Positions 25,093-34,373 of a stretch of DNA of 64,000 nucleotides are shown here, piece after piece. The DNA is from Elusimicrobiales bacterium (GTDB lineage Bacteria; Elusimicrobiota; Elusimicrobia; Elusimicrobiales; UBA9959): assembly GCA_028688015.1 (NCBI GenBank), contig JAQTZB010000009.1, positions 62,001-126,000 of the forward strand. The letters run 5' to 3'. The notes below the pieces were generated by a model. That model made no database searches. It saw nothing but the letters and a program-made list of their open reading frames with translations, and had not been told where the DNA came from. The translations under genes and the position numbers were made by a program. Every line of letters starts with the position of its first letter. Positions within the stretch are counted from its first letter, which is position 1.

Positions 25093-25809
25093 TTAATTTC
25101 CCGGCATGGCCGGCGCGGGGGCTTGCTGGGCCGCGCGGGCGCGCTCTTTAAGGTGGGCGTGGACGTCGGCGAAGATCTTGGCGGCCACGAAGAAGACCAG
25201 CACCGGGCCGGCCGCGGGCATGGCCGTGGACACGAAGGCGCCCAGCAGTATAGTGAAGTGCATCACTATTACGCGCGGGTAGGGCTGGGACATGCACTGG
25301 TCGGCGCGGGCGCTGCGGTATTCGCCGGCGCCGAGGTAGTTCATAAAGAAAGACGCGGCGTGGCCGGCGAAGAGCGACAGGATGCCCCACTTCACGGCCC
25401 AGAGGTAATGCAGCCAGAGGTTGGGGCTCATTGGGTCCACGGTGGCCTTGCCCAGGTGCATGCCCTGCAGCACAAAGCCGAACAGAAAGACGCCGTGCAC
25501 GAACATGAACATGCCGAAATGGAAGGTGAAGAAGCCGGCGATAAAGACCTTTGCGCCCATGGCCAGCGCGGAGTAAGCCCCGCCGGGGATGGCTTCCGGC
25601 CGGGTATACTCCGTGGGGGCGCCGCGGCTGCCGCCGAGCCTGGCTATGGGGCCGCCGGCCGAGAGTATTTTGAGCAGGGCAAAGAACCCTATTATGGCCG
25701 ACTCGCTCCAGTAGAGCGGCAGTATTTCGTTAAGGGCCCAGGCGCCGCCCATGGTCATGACCAGCGGCAGCAGGTTGGCGGCTATTATGATGTAGGCGGA
25801 GTTGGTCAT
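25093..25809 (-). CDS. DUF6498-like integral membrane protein, 238 aa
   Basis: About five or six hydrophobic segments: IIIAANLLPLVMTMGGAW, LYWSESAIIGFFALLKIL, KVFIAGFFTFHFGMFMFVHG, LHYLWAVKWGILSLFAG, then VIVMHFTILLGAFVSTAM and a last helix. The WSESAIIGFFALLK segment and the HFGMFMFVHG pair resemble the DUF6498 family of unknown function. A proline/alanine-rich cytoplasmic tail ends the protein. It overlaps the stop of the upstream barrel-like gene at 25809, so the two are coupled. This is where GC-rich, apparently ordinary sequence begins. Confidence 0.65.
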   Translation of the reverse strand: MTNSAYIIIAANLLPLVMTMGGAWALNEILPLYWSESAIIGFFALLKILSAGGPIARLGGSRGAPTEYTRPEAIPGGAYSALAMGAKVFIAGFFTFHFGMFMFVHGVFLFGFVLQGMHLGKATVDPMSPNLWLHYLWAVKWGILSLFAGHAASFFMNYLGAGEYRSARADQCMSQPYPRVIVMHFTILLGAFVSTAMPAAGPVLVFFVAAKIFADVHAHLKERARAAQQAPAPAMPGN

Positions 25810-26420
25810 TACTTCTCTTTGCTGGTCCAGAAGCCCTGGAAGGCGTAGCCCACCTTTAGGCCTAGCGCGGGCTTGAGTGTGGCGGCTTTGCCGTTGCCGG
25901 CGTCGTCTAGGTCCAGGTCGGTCAGGCGGTAGAAGAGGTTGAAGGTCAGGCCGGTGGGCGTGAGGGCCAGGTAGTCGGTGGTGTAGAGGAAGCCCGCCGT
26001 AAGGACCGGCGCGGCGTACAGGGTGCTGCCCGACAGCCCCAAGTCGGCGAAGGCCGCGGCGGTAAAGCGCAGCGGCTTGCCCTGCACTTTGGGGGTCATG
26101 TACTCCACGCCGAGCAGCAGGTCCAGCAGGTAGAAGGTGTTATTGCCGGTGGAGGGGCTGTCCACCTTTACGCTTTGCAGCTGCAGCCCGGCGGTTTTGC
26201 CGAAGGGCCCGTTGCCTACGGCGCGGATGCCCAGGCCCCAGGGCTTAACGCTCTCGGTAACGCCGGCTGCTGGCAGGCGCAGGTCCTGGGCGGTGGGCAG
26301 GAGCAGGTAGTATTCGGTGCCGGCTATCCACTTGTAGGCGGGCTTCGCCTCGGCGGCGGCCAGCCGCCCCAGGCCTAGGAAACCGACACAAAACGACAAT
26401 AGCGCGATTTTTTTAGTCAT
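25809..26420 (-). CDS. Secreted beta-barrel-like protein, 203 aa
   Basis: A signal peptide (MTKKIALLSFCVGFLGLGRLAAAEA) precedes a beta-rich chain with alternating hydrophobic residues (WIAGTEYYLLLP, LGIRAVGNGPFG, TFYLLDLLLGVEYMT, LGLKVGYAFQGFW), typical of a small outer-membrane barrel. The C-terminus ends FQGFWTSKEK and not in a bare aromatic residue. No family is recognised. The start codon overlaps neither neighbour; the ribonuclease J-like gene ends 12 bases upstream, so one transcript may serve all three. Confidence 0.6.
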   Translation of the reverse strand: MTKKIALLSFCVGFLGLGRLAAAEAKPAYKWIAGTEYYLLLPTAQDLRLPAAGVTESVKPWGLGIRAVGNGPFGKTAGLQLQSVKVDSPSTGNNTFYLLDLLLGVEYMTPKVQGKPLRFTAAAFADLGLSGSTLYAAPVLTAGFLYTTDYLALTPTGLTFNLFYRLTDLDLDDAGNGKAATLKPALGLKVGYAFQGFWTSKEK

Positions 26421-26432
26421 GTTTTACCTCAC

Positions 26433-27740
26433 TTAAAGGTCAAAGCTGCCGCCGTTCTTGAGGGGGTGCACGCGGTCCGCGCCGAAGGCCCAGGCGAAGT
26501 TTTCGGGGTGCTCGGTGTGCACGGGGATGATGTGCTTGGGCTTCTTGTTCTCCACCAGCTCCATCACGGCCGAGAAGTACGCGTGGCCGCTGGCGTGCAC
26601 GGGGAATTCCGGCAGGCCGCGGGATTTGAAGAACTCCAGCGTGTCGTGAAAGCTTACCTCTTCTTTGTAGCCGTCCCACATAGAGTATACCAGCACGCCG
26701 CCGGCGAGGTCGCGGATATTGTCCCCCACCCAATACTGCGACCAGGTGCGCACGGGGATTATCAGCTTCTTATGATTCTCGCGCACCCAGTCCCAGCTCA
26801 CCATGTGCGGCTTCATGCGGGCGAAGATGGCGGCGTATTCGGGCCGGCGCGAGAGCTTTAGCGTGGCCGGTGTCTCCAGCACCTTAATGTGCTCGTCGCC
26901 TATGCCGGGGATCTGCAACTCCACGCCGGTCTCGCGGCGCACCAGGGACTTCAAGAGCTCGAGCACAGTCATAATGTACCCATCCACCGCCAGCCAGCGG
27001 CCGTGGGCCTGGGCTATCTCCGAGAGGCTCGTTATCACGTCGAGGTCCTGGCCGGAGCACATCACATACACGGTGCCCTCGCGGCCGCTGACCAGGCGCT
27101 CTATGTCGGTGAGCACCTGGTGCTCGCTTGGGCCGCTGAGGTTGGCGGCCTGGGTGCCCTCGGTGATCAGCAGGTCCAGCTCGCCCAGGTCGGCGTCGAG
27201 GAACTGCTGAAAGGCGGCGCGCTTGTTGCCGTGCTTGCGGTAGTCGCCGGTGTACACCAGGCGCTTGCCCTCGGCCTCTATCAGGAAAGCGAAGGCCTCC
27301 GGGGCGGAGTGGTCCATCAAATAGGGCGTCAGCTTGAAGGCGCCCACGGTGAACGGCACGCCTTTGCGGTAATGCTCTACGGTGGCTTTCAGCTCGGTGG
27401 CGTCGCGCGGGATGCGGCCCACCAGGCGGATGAGCTGCTCCATGGCAGCGGTCATGTAGACCGGGACCTTGGGATTGACCGGCTTGGGGATGAGCCCGCC
27501 GAAGTGGTCCCCGTGGTTGTGGGAGATGACTATGCCGTCGAGCGGCTTGGTGCCGTCTTCGTAGAGGCCCGGGATGTTGAGGATGATCTGCTCGGGCGTG
27601 GGATAGACGGTTTTGTTGGTTTCCGGGTCGATCTTGGGCAGCGGGGCGCCGTAGTCGAGCAAAATGCGGGACTCGCCCGACTGCAGTTCTATGGTATTGC
27701 CGCCGATCTCCTCGGCGCCGCGGTGTACTGTGATCTTCAT
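26433..27740 (-). CDS. Metallo-beta-lactamase fold hydrolase, ribonuclease J-like, 435 aa
   Basis: The metal-binding signature HNHGDHFGG (about 78-86, after GIVIS) and YTGDYRKHG are present, together with later HASGHAYFSAVM and IIPVHTEHPENF, the HASGH and HxEH-type motifs of the beta-CASP RNase J group. The start is the ATG at 27740 with AAGGGG upstream and a TATAAT box beyond. At 435 residues it lacks the extra C-terminal domain of full RNase J (about 550 aa). It probably cleaves RNA in the cytoplasm; a role in processing stable RNAs is possible but not shown. Hairpin repeat copy 3 lies just upstream. Confidence 0.8.
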   Translation of the reverse strand: MKITVHRGAEEIGGNTIELQSGESRILLDYGAPLPKIDPETNKTVYPTPEQIILNIPGLYEDGTKPLDGIVISHNHGDHFGGLIPKPVNPKVPVYMTAAMEQLIRLVGRIPRDATELKATVEHYRKGVPFTVGAFKLTPYLMDHSAPEAFAFLIEAEGKRLVYTGDYRKHGNKRAAFQQFLDADLGELDLLITEGTQAANLSGPSEHQVLTDIERLVSGREGTVYVMCSGQDLDVITSLSEIAQAHGRWLAVDGYIMTVLELLKSLVRRETGVELQIPGIGDEHIKVLETPATLKLSRRPEYAAIFARMKPHMVSWDWVRENHKKLIIPVRTWSQYWVGDNIRDLAGGVLVYSMWDGYKEEVSFHDTLEFFKSRGLPEFPVHASGHAYFSAVMELVENKKPKHIIPVHTEHPENFAWAFGADRVHPLKNGGSFDL

Positions 27741-27770
27741 AATGTTTCCCCTTGGATATATTATACAGAA

Positions 27771-27800
27771 CCGCAGCGACAACGGTCTGTCGCGATGCGG
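27771..27800. repeat. Hairpin repeat, copy 3 (core GACAACGGTCTGTC), between divergent promoters
   Basis: CCGCA...CGACA pairs with TGTCG...TGCGG around ACGGTC. The core equals copies 1 and 2 but the outer arms are different and still complementary, so structure or symmetry is conserved. TATAAT boxes for the minus-strand hydrolase and the plus-strand zinc-ribbon gene (27810-27815) lie on either side. Confidence 0.6.
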
Positions 27801-27821
27801 CAAAACAGATATAATCTCTAT

Positions 27822-28088
27822 ATGAAACGCCCCCACCTGCCCATGGTTGAACTGCCGCATTTGCGCTGCCCCGGCTGCGGCAAGCACCTGGGGCCGGTGA
27901 AGGCCCGCAACATACCCCTGGCGGAGAAGTTCGAGGACTGCCTGCGCCGCTGCGAGCGGTGCCGCATAGGCGCCACCAACGCCAAGAACCCCGCCAAGGT
28001 GCGGTTCATCCAGGGCGTAAAGCCGCCGGAAGCCCCAAAGCCGGAGCCCGCGCCGGAGACTCCGCCGCAGACGCCGCCCCAGCCTTAA
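27822..28088 (+). CDS. Small zinc-ribbon protein, 88 aa
   Basis: Two Cys-x2-Cys knuckles, LRCPGCGKHLG and LRRCERCRIG, are separated by about 25 residues, a zinc-ribbon layout. The last 20 residues are proline-rich (KPPEAPKPEPAPETPPQ). A TATAAT box at 27810-27815 ends 6 bases before the ATG and there is no ribosome binding site, so the mRNA is probably leaderless. It is divergent from the RNase J-like gene and convergent with the SDR gene one base away. It may bind nucleic acid, but the sequence alone does not show this. Confidence 0.6.
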   Translation: MKRPHLPMVELPHLRCPGCGKHLGPVKARNIPLAEKFEDCLRRCERCRIGATNAKNPAKVRFIQGVKPPEAPKPEPAPETPPQTPPQP

Positions 28089-28089
28089 C

Positions 28090-29652
28090 TCACCAGTCGG
28101 TGGGTTTGTAATCTTTCAGGAATTTTCCCCACACATGCTCGCCGGTATTGAAGCCGGAGATGATAGGGTCCACTATGCGCGCCGCGCCGTCCACTATGTC
28201 TAACGGCGGGTGAAAGCGGTGCTCTTTGGTCTTGCGCTCAGCTATGTGCAAGGGGTCCTCGTCGGTCACCCAGCCGGTGTCCACGGCGTTCATGTGGATG
28301 CCGCCCAGCTGGTAGTCGGCGGCCGAGGTGCGCGTCATCATGTTGAGCGCGGCCTTGGCCATGTTGGTGTGCGGGTGGCGCGTGGTCTTGAACTTGCGGT
28401 AGAACTGCCCCTCCACCGCCGAGACGTTAACAATGTGTTTGTCGCGCTCTGGTGTGCGCAGCATCAGGGGCTTGAGCCGGGCATTGAGGATGAACGGGGC
28501 CACGGCGTTGACCAGCTGCACTTCCAGCAGCTCCACGGCGGGCACTTCCGCCATCAGCAGCCGCCAGGAGTTGCGCTCGCGCAGGTCCACCTGCTGCAGG
28601 TCCTGGTCGAGGCGGCCTTCGGGGAATAAACCTTTCTGCGCGGCCAGTTCCTCGGGCAGCAGCGGCACCTGAGACAGGGCGGCGGCGTGCGTGAGGCCCG
28701 CGAGTGCGGCGCCGGGGGTTTGCGGCGCGGTCAGGTCGCGGCCGGCAGCGGGCGCGCCTTCGGGCAGGATGTGGTAGCCGCGCAGGCCTTCGTAGGCGCC
28801 CAGCAGGCGGCGGGCTTCCGGCGGCAGGTCCTTCAGCGGTCCCTGTTCGCGCTGCATCATGTGGGCGTAAAAGTCCGGCGGGCGGCGCACGGTCTGGCAG
28901 GCGTTGTTGACTATAAAGTCCAGCCGCTGGCGCGTGGTCAGCAAATGGTGGCAGAAGGCCTCAACGCTGGGCGTGTGGCGCAGGTCCAGGCCGAAGATCT
29001 CCAGCCGGTTGCCCCACTCCTTAAAATCGGGTTCGGCCGCGTAGCGGGCGGCCGAGTCGCGCGGGAAGCGCGTGGTGACTATCAAATGCGCGCCGGCGCG
29101 CAGCAGCTTGATGCCGGCCTGGTAGCCTATCTTCACGCGCCCGCCGGTGAGCAGGGCCACGCGGCCGCGCAGGTCGGCGGTTTCGGTGCGCTTGCGGTAG
29201 TTCACCTCGGCGCAGGCGGGGCAGAGCTGGTCGTAAAAATGGTGCAGCTGGGTGTAGTTGGCCTTGCAGACGTAGCAGTTCTGTTCTTCGTGCGGCTCGC
29301 GGAAATCGGGGTTGTCCTTCACCTCGGTCTGCTCGGCCGAAGGCGGCGGCAGCTGGTTGGGGGTGGTGAAGACGGTCTGGCGGCGCAGTTTGCGGATGCC
29401 GGTCTGGTGCAGCACGCTCTCGGCGCGCTCCAGCTTGGCGGCTTTGCGGCGGCGCTCGTATTCCTTCAGCATCTGGCGCCGCGCCGGGGCGTCTGGGCGC
29501 GACACCTTGCCGGCGGCGGTCAGCAGGCGCGTGGTTTCGGCCTCGGGCAGCTTTATCAGCAGCCCGCGGTCGCCGGCTATGGCTTCCAGCACTTCGGCGG
29601 CGGCCTGCACTTTGGCGGCGAAGGTTTCGTCTTTAACTTCTGAGTCTTCCAT
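28090..29652 (-). CDS. SDR-family oxidoreductase with N-terminal zinc-ribbon extension, 520 aa
   Basis: Residues 1-110 are helical and basic. A zinc ribbon follows ([23 protein letters not shown], shown here as NCYVC and LCPAC). The Rossmann domain starts with [17 protein letters not shown], which lacks the third classic glycine spacing, then [13 protein letters not shown]. The catalytic block reads [20 protein letters not shown] then TNMAKAALN: the Ser and Lys are present but the residue four before the Lys is Thr and not Tyr. I recall actinobacterial relatives of this long SDR type with the same substitution. Its substrate is unknown. It probably precedes the oxoprolinase unit's end, 19 bases from the PxpA-PxpC stop. 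Confidence 0.72.
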   Translation of the reverse strand: MEDSEVKDETFAAKVQAAAEVLEAIAGDRGLLIKLPEAETTRLLTAAGKVSRPDAPARRQMLKEYERRRKAAKLERAESVLHQTGIRKLRRQTVFTTPNQLPPPSAEQTEVKDNPDFREPHEEQNCYVCKANYTQLHHFYDQLCPACAEVNYRKRTETADLRGRVALLTGGRVKIGYQAGIKLLRAGAHLIVTTRFPRDSAARYAAEPDFKEWGNRLEIFGLDLRHTPSVEAFCHHLLTTRQRLDFIVNNACQTVRRPPDFYAHMMQREQGPLKDLPPEARRLLGAYEGLRGYHILPEGAPAAGRDLTAPQTPGAALAGLTHAAALSQVPLLPEELAAQKGLFPEGRLDQDLQQVDLRERNSWRLLMAEVPAVELLEVQLVNAVAPFILNARLKPLMLRTPERDKHIVNVSAVEGQFYRKFKTTRHPHTNMAKAALNMMTRTSAADYQLGGIHMNAVDTGWVTDEDPLHIAERKTKEHRFHPPLDIVDGAARIVDPIISGFNTGEHVWGKFLKDYKPTDW

Positions 29653-29671
29653 TGTAGTAGCGGCGGGCGCG

Positions 29672-31252
29672 TCAGGGCCGGCGGAGCTTGGCCAGGGCTT
29701 CTTCTTTCTGCCGGGCGAAGGCGCGGGCCTGCTCCAGGCTGACCTGCACGAAGTGGATGGCCTGGTTGGGGGCGAACTGGCCCAGCAGGTCTATGTCGGC
29801 GGAGATCACGTTGAAAATGCGCGGGTAGCCGCCGGTGGTCTGGCGGTGGCGCAGCAGGATGATGGGGCTTTCCGGCGTCAGCTGGATGGTGCCGTCGGCC
29901 ACGGCGCCGGAGATCATGTTGCCCATGCCGCAGGTCAGGCCCGGCTCGCCGGCCAGGCGGATGCCCATCTTGTCCATCTTGAAGGTGGTGCGCCAGGGCG
30001 TCAGGAAGAACAGCCCCGGCTGCTCCAGGCAGTCGAACTCGGGGCCGGGCAGCACGCGGATGCGGCCCTGCGGGTCGGCCCAGCCGCTTACGGCGGCGTA
30101 GGGCACGGCCTCGGCGGGCACGGCGCCCCCGCCGTCGCGGCCGCGGAAGCAGAAATAGGTGTGCAGGCCGTAGCGCTTGCCGCCGAAGGTCAGCTTGTCG
30201 CCGGCTTCGGCCTCGTAGACCTGGCTGTGCTCCACCGGGGCTGGCTCGGCCGAGCCGCGGTGCAGGAAGGCCTCCAGGCGGCCGCCGGTCAGCACAAAGC
30301 GGCCGGGCGTCAGCAGTTCTATCTCGGGCGGCCCGAGTATTTCGAGCGCCGGGCTGTTCTCCGGGTTGCCCAGCATTAAATTGCCGCGCCGCAGCGAGAA
30401 GCAGTCCATGGCGCCGCCCGGCGACACGCCGATATGCTGCTTGCCGTAGGCCGGCAGGCCGGCGGTGCCGCAGAAACCGGGTTTGACCAGGCGGATATTG
30501 CCGCGCACGCCGGAGGCGGCGGCCACTTTTTCGGCCTGCTCCAGGGCCGGGCGCAGGCGGCGGGCCAGCTCCAGCGCTATGGGCGAATCGGAATGGATAC
30601 AGACGGTGTCGGCCTTGATGGGTTTCCAGACGGGCTTGGCCGGGTCCCCGCTTACGTTGACGCGGCCGCGCTCTATGATGTCGGCGGCCTGGGCCAGGGC
30701 TTCGTTGGCGTCGGCAATGACGGCGTTGCCCGCCGCGCGGGGCAGCAGGCGCAAATGGCCGGCGGCCTCGTCGTAGGAGTAACGGCGGTCCAGGAAGGCC
30801 TCGCGCAGCACGCTGACGCCCAGGGCGTAAGCGGCGGCGGCCAGCTCGGAGTCGGCGGGGGCCAGCACGGTGGCTATGCCCGAGCGCTTCAGCCAGACGG
30901 CCAGCAGCTCGGCCAGATGGGTATCGCGGCAGGCGTCGTTGTAGAGCGCGCCGTGGAACTTGACCAGCGGCACGCCGGGCAGCAGCGCCAGCTGCGCGTC
31001 CAGCGCGGCCAGCAGGGCCTCGTCGGCTATCTCCATGCTGGCGCGGCCGAAATTGGGCTTGTCGGGGTAGGAGATGTGGGCCGAAATGCGCACGCCGCGC
31101 TGCTCGGCCAGGGCGCGGAAGGCCGCCACGCTTTCCTTGTCGCCGGCGTGGCCGTCGCAGGCGATGTTGGCGATGTGGATGAACTCCATCAGGGCACGGT
31201 CGCCCTCGTGCAGGGGGCCCTGCTCGCCGATGTCGCAGTTTATCCGGATCAT
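29672..31252 (-). CDS. pxpA-pxpC: 5-oxoprolinase subunit A-subunit C fusion, 526 aa
   Basis: Residues 1-245 are the LamB/YcsF domain (PxpA): [23 protein letters not shown] and [18 protein letters not shown]. Residues about 265-526 are the PxpC/KipA domain: [35 protein letters not shown] and [11 protein letters not shown]. PxpA, PxpB and PxpC together cleave 5-oxoproline to glutamate with ATP. In most bacteria A and C are separate proteins. The start overlaps the pxpB stop by 4 bases, so the whole enzyme is coded by two coupled genes. I see no frameshift at the junction, so the fusion looks genuine. Confidence 0.85.
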   Translation of the reverse strand: MIRINCDIGEQGPLHEGDRALMEFIHIANIACDGHAGDKESVAAFRALAEQRGVRISAHISYPDKPNFGRASMEIADEALLAALDAQLALLPGVPLVKFHGALYNDACRDTHLAELLAVWLKRSGIATVLAPADSELAAAAYALGVSVLREAFLDRRYSYDEAAGHLRLLPRAAGNAVIADANEALAQAADIIERGRVNVSGDPAKPVWKPIKADTVCIHSDSPIALELARRLRPALEQAEKVAAASGVRGNIRLVKPGFCGTAGLPAYGKQHIGVSPGGAMDCFSLRRGNLMLGNPENSPALEILGPPEIELLTPGRFVLTGGRLEAFLHRGSAEPAPVEHSQVYEAEAGDKLTFGGKRYGLHTYFCFRGRDGGGAVPAEAVPYAAVSGWADPQGRIRVLPGPEFDCLEQPGLFFLTPWRTTFKMDKMGIRLAGEPGLTCGMGNMISGAVADGTIQLTPESPIILLRHRQTTGGYPRIFNVISADIDLLGQFAPNQAIHFVQVSLEQARAFARQKEEALAKLRRP

Positions 31253-31899
31253 GCCTCGGCCCTCGTGAAGAGCACCGTGTCGCCGGGCTCTATGGGGTAG
31301 AGCAGCTCGGGCTGCGTCATGCCCAGGATGTTCCAGCCGCCGGGCGAGGTCTGCGGGTACACGCCGGTCTGCTCGCCGCCTATGGCCACGGCGCCGGCGG
31401 GCACGGCGGTGCGCGGCGAGTCCAGCCGCGGGGTCACCAGGCTGCTGTCGAGGCCGAGCAAATACGGGAAATGGGGGCGGAAGCCTATCATGGCCACCAG
31501 GTATTCCGGGGCGGTGTGGCGGCGCACCACCTCGTCGGGGGCTATCTTGGCGTGGTCGGCCACGCGCTGCAGGTCCTCTCCGTTGTAGACTACCGGCAGC
31601 ACGTGCCGCGCGGAGCGCACCAGCAGTTTGGCCTCGGCAGAAGGCATGGCGGCCAGGCAGTCCTCTACCACGCGGCGCACGGCGTCCCAGTCGGAAAGCG
31701 GGTCGGCGTGGGCGGCCAGGGCGGTATAGGACGGCACCAGGTCGTGTACGCCCAGGCGCGCCAGCTCGGGGTTCTTCTTGAGCTGCCGGTAGGCGTAGAG
31801 CACCTGCAGCGAGGTCAGGCGGTCTATCTTCTCGCCCAATTGCCAGCAGAGGCAGGCGTCGCCGAGGTAGTAGGTATTAAAAGCTTTAGCCGTGGCCAT
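31249..31899 (-). CDS. pxpB: 5-oxoprolinase subunit B (KipI-like), 216 aa
   Basis: Typical PxpB/KipI features: YYLGDACLCWQLGEKID at the N-terminus, DLVPSYTALAAHADP, LPVVYNGEDLQRVADHAK, and the family hallmark GFRPHFPYLLGLD then RLDSPRTAVPAGAVAIGG with YPQTSPGGWNILG. It is the partner of the PxpA-PxpC fusion that follows with a 4-base overlap. A TATAAT box at 31907-31912 leaves only 7 bases before the ATG and no ribosome binding site, so the transcript is probably leaderless. Length is normal for the family. Confidence 0.9.
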   Translation of the reverse strand: MATAKAFNTYYLGDACLCWQLGEKIDRLTSLQVLYAYRQLKKNPELARLGVHDLVPSYTALAAHADPLSDWDAVRRVVEDCLAAMPSAEAKLLVRSARHVLPVVYNGEDLQRVADHAKIAPDEVVRRHTAPEYLVAMIGFRPHFPYLLGLDSSLVTPRLDSPRTAVPAGAVAIGGEQTGVYPQTSPGGWNILGMTQPELLYPIEPGDTVLFTRAEA

Positions 31900-31923
31900 C
31901 GCTCTAATTATATATTTTTGGGG

Positions 31924-33603
31924 TTATAACTGGTCGAACATGTAGCGCCGGGCGAGGTAATTGAGCGGGTTGTCTTTCAGCCCCAGCTCGGCGCTGTCGG
32001 CTATGGGGCGCGCGGCGGCTATGTCCTGCGCGAACACGGCCTCCATCTGCCCGGCGAAATCGCGGTCCACCACGTGCAGGGTCACCTCGCGCTCGTGGCG
32101 GATGCTCTTGGGGTGGAAGTTGTAGGAGCCCACCGTGGCGAACAGCCCGTCTACGGTCAAGAACTTGCTGTGCAGGGTCTCCCCCTCCTTCACGTAGATC
32201 TCGGCGCCGGCGGCCTTCATTTCGGCCAGGCTTTCGAGGATGAAGGAGGTGAGGATGGGCTCGTTGTTGCTCTGGGCGGAATTGGTGAGGATGCGCACCT
32301 TGACGCCGCGCTCGACGGCCTCGCTCAGGGCGGTCTTGAGCGACGGGATGGTGACGAAGTAGGCGTTCTCGATATTGACACTGGAAGTGGCGCCGTAAAT
32401 GGCCTTGAGCAGCGACAGGTAAATGGCGGGTTCGGCGTCGGCGCGCTGGTACACCAGCGCGGCGCGCACGGGGCCGGCGGCAGCGGCGGAGCCGGCGGCG
32501 GTCAGGGGTTCCAGGTTCTGGCTGGCGGCCACGCCGTTCCAGGTGGCGGCGAAGATGCGTTCGGCGTCGGCGGCGGCGGGGCCGGAGAAAAGGACGTCGG
32601 TGTCGCGCCAGTGGTGCGAGTCGGGATTAAGGTGGGAGTACTTGTCGCCTATGTTCATGCCGCCGGTGACGGCGGTCTCGCCGTCCACCACCAGGATCTT
32701 GGAGTGCATGCCGTCGTACTTGCGCTCGGCGTCCCAGAAGCGGGCCACCGGCACGCCGGCCTCAGCGAGGGCCGCGAAGGATTCTTTACCGAGGAAATTG
32801 GAGATATTGCCGTCCACCATCACGCGCACGTCCAGGCCTTCGTTCTTTTTGGCTATCAGCAGGTCGCGGGTGATCTTGCCGGTGACGTCGTCGTAGAAGC
32901 CCCAGACCATCAGGTAGACGCTGCGGCGCGCGCCGCGTATGATGCGCTCGCGGGCGGCGAAGGAGGCCGGGCCGTTCACCAGGGGCTCCACGCTGTGTCC
33001 GGCGGAAAAAGGTACGCGGGTTATCTCTTCCAGCTCGGCCAGGTAGCCGGGATGCGTGAAGAGGGAGGCGGCCTTGGCCTGCGGCTTGAACTTGGAGGCC
33101 TTCATCAGGCCGATGTGGCGCTCGCTCATCTTCTCCCACTCTTCGAAGGCCTGCGCGCCGCGCACATAGCCGCCGCCTTCCAGCTGGGCGGCTATCATGC
33201 GGGGAAATTTCTTTATATAGTCCTCGCGCTTGGCGGGCGGCAGCGGCGGCAAAAACTTGGCCATCAGCGGGCTGCGCAGGGCGTGCTCCAGGGCGGGCAC
33301 CAGCTTGCCGCGCTTGTGGGCGTAGCCCATGATCTTGAAGATGGGGTATTCCACCAGGTGCATGGCCTTGGGATGGCGGATCATCAGGCCGACCAGCTTG
33401 TCGCCTATCTTCTGCGGGCTGGCGCCGCGCACGTCTTTAAGGATGTCTTCCTGTTCAGGCTCGGGGATGGCGGCCAGGTTGGCCGCGGCGTCCTCCGCGG
33501 AGACGGGGCTCAGGCCTGCCGCGCCGCGGAAAGCGTTGATCTGTTCCACCTGGGCCGAGGCCGGGGCAGCGAGGACCATGAGGGAGAAAATTATCTTCAG
33601 CAT
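31924..33603 (-). CDS. Secreted phospholipase D-family protein (cardiolipin synthase-like), 559 aa
   Basis: Signal peptide MLKIIFSLMVLAAPASAQ, so it acts outside the cytoplasm. Two HKD motifs are intact: MHSKILVVDGETAVTGGMN and LHSKFLTVDGLFATVGSYN, the two halves of one active site. An N-terminal region of about 200 helical residues is unknown. The C-terminus resembles cardiolipin synthase-type PLD enzymes (RHEREVTLHVVDRDFAGQM). I start at the ATG at 33603; a TAAAAT box lies 7 bases upstream with no ribosome binding site. It may hydrolyse or transfer phosphatidyl groups in the periplasm. Confidence 0.8.
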   Translation of the reverse strand: MLKIIFSLMVLAAPASAQVEQINAFRGAAGLSPVSAEDAAANLAAIPEPEQEDILKDVRGASPQKIGDKLVGLMIRHPKAMHLVEYPIFKIMGYAHKRGKLVPALEHALRSPLMAKFLPPLPPAKREDYIKKFPRMIAAQLEGGGYVRGAQAFEEWEKMSERHIGLMKASKFKPQAKAASLFTHPGYLAELEEITRVPFSAGHSVEPLVNGPASFAARERIIRGARRSVYLMVWGFYDDVTGKITRDLLIAKKNEGLDVRVMVDGNISNFLGKESFAALAEAGVPVARFWDAERKYDGMHSKILVVDGETAVTGGMNIGDKYSHLNPDSHHWRDTDVLFSGPAAADAERIFAATWNGVAASQNLEPLTAAGSAAAAGPVRAALVYQRADAEPAIYLSLLKAIYGATSSVNIENAYFVTIPSLKTALSEAVERGVKVRILTNSAQSNNEPILTSFILESLAEMKAAGAEIYVKEGETLHSKFLTVDGLFATVGSYNFHPKSIRHEREVTLHVVDRDFAGQMEAVFAQDIAAARPIADSAELGLKDNPLNYLARRYMFDQL

Positions 33604-33735
33604 TAGGATAATTTTATTAATACCGGGGCGCCGGCAATAGGTGCGAAGGTCCCAAAAAAGCGGCGTCATTTGCCGGGCGCGGGGTGGGCCTTCCGGCGCA
33701 GGCGCGGGCGCGCTTTAACTGTTATGATCTGGATA

Positions 33736-34308
33736 ATGCGGATACTCTACGCCATTGCGGTCGCCGCCCTGCTGGGCGCGGGCACGGCTTACGCCGCGCC
33801 GGCGCAGGTGATCTTTATCCGCCACGCCGAGAAGCCCGCCGCCGGGCCCGAGCTGAGCGCCCAGGGCTTCAGGCGGGCAGAGGCGCTGGTGAATTTTTTC
33901 AAGACCAATCCCGCCGTCACAAAATACGGCACCCCCGCGGCCATCTACGCCGCCGCGCCCAAGAACGAGGACAGCTCCGTCCGCTCCATCCAGACGGTGA
34001 CGCCGCTGGCGCGGGCCATAGGCGTAAAGGTGGACGCCAGCTTCACCCGCGGCCAGACCGGCAAGCTGGTGCGCGCTATAATGGAGAACCCGGCCTACGA
34101 CGGGCGCCTGGTGCTGGTGTGCTGGCAGCACGAGCGGCTGGTGGACGCCGCCGCGGAGCTGGCCGAATACAATAATTCCTCCGTTACCATCCCGCTGGCC
34201 TGGGACAGCGACGCCTACGACCGCGCGTGGGTGCTGGATTTGAAGAACGGCAAGGTAATCGCTTTCAGGAATATCCCCCAACACCTCCTCCCCGGCGACA
34301 GCAATTAA
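33736..34308 (+). CDS. Secreted histidine-phosphatase-superfamily protein, 190 aa
   Basis: The N-terminus MRILYAIAVAALLGAGTAYA is a signal peptide. The superfamily motif is VIFIRHAEKPAAGPELSAQG, with the catalytic RHAEK at about 29-33; the second histidine would be in VLVCWQHERL. Chain length suits the branch of small secreted phosphatases. An in-frame ATG at 33724 overlaps the probable -10 box TATGAT (33723-33728), so I prefer 33736, 7 bases after it. The gene ends directly at palindrome copy 1, which probably terminates it. Substrate unknown. Confidence 0.75.
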   Translation: MRILYAIAVAALLGAGTAYAAPAQVIFIRHAEKPAAGPELSAQGFRRAEALVNFFKTNPAVTKYGTPAAIYAAAPKNEDSSVRSIQTVTPLARAIGVKVDASFTRGQTGKLVRAIMENPAYDGRLVLVCWQHERLVDAAAELAEYNNSSVTIPLAWDSDAYDRAWVLDLKNGKVIAFRNIPQHLLPGDSN

Positions 34309-34368
34309 GAGGGGACGCTGCTTCCTATCTTCCTAACCAGTTAGGAAGATAGGAAGCAGCGTCCCCTC
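34309..34368. repeat. 60-bp perfect palindrome, copy 1
   Basis: Two 29-base arms, GAGGGGACGCTGCTTCC and onward to CTAAC, pair perfectly around CA. The first arm begins at the base after a stop codon and the element lies between two convergent genes. A second copy is at 44631-44690. Repeats of this look are often REP elements moved by RAYT (Y1) transposases, none of which is in the window. It may also end transcription from both sides. Confidence 0.85.
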
Positions 34369-34373
34369 AGCTA

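Noticed and set aside
26889-27821. Long plus-strand frame in front of the zinc-ribbon gene
   Set aside because: It is antisense to the RNase J-like gene; only the part from 27822, after a -10 box, looks like real protein.
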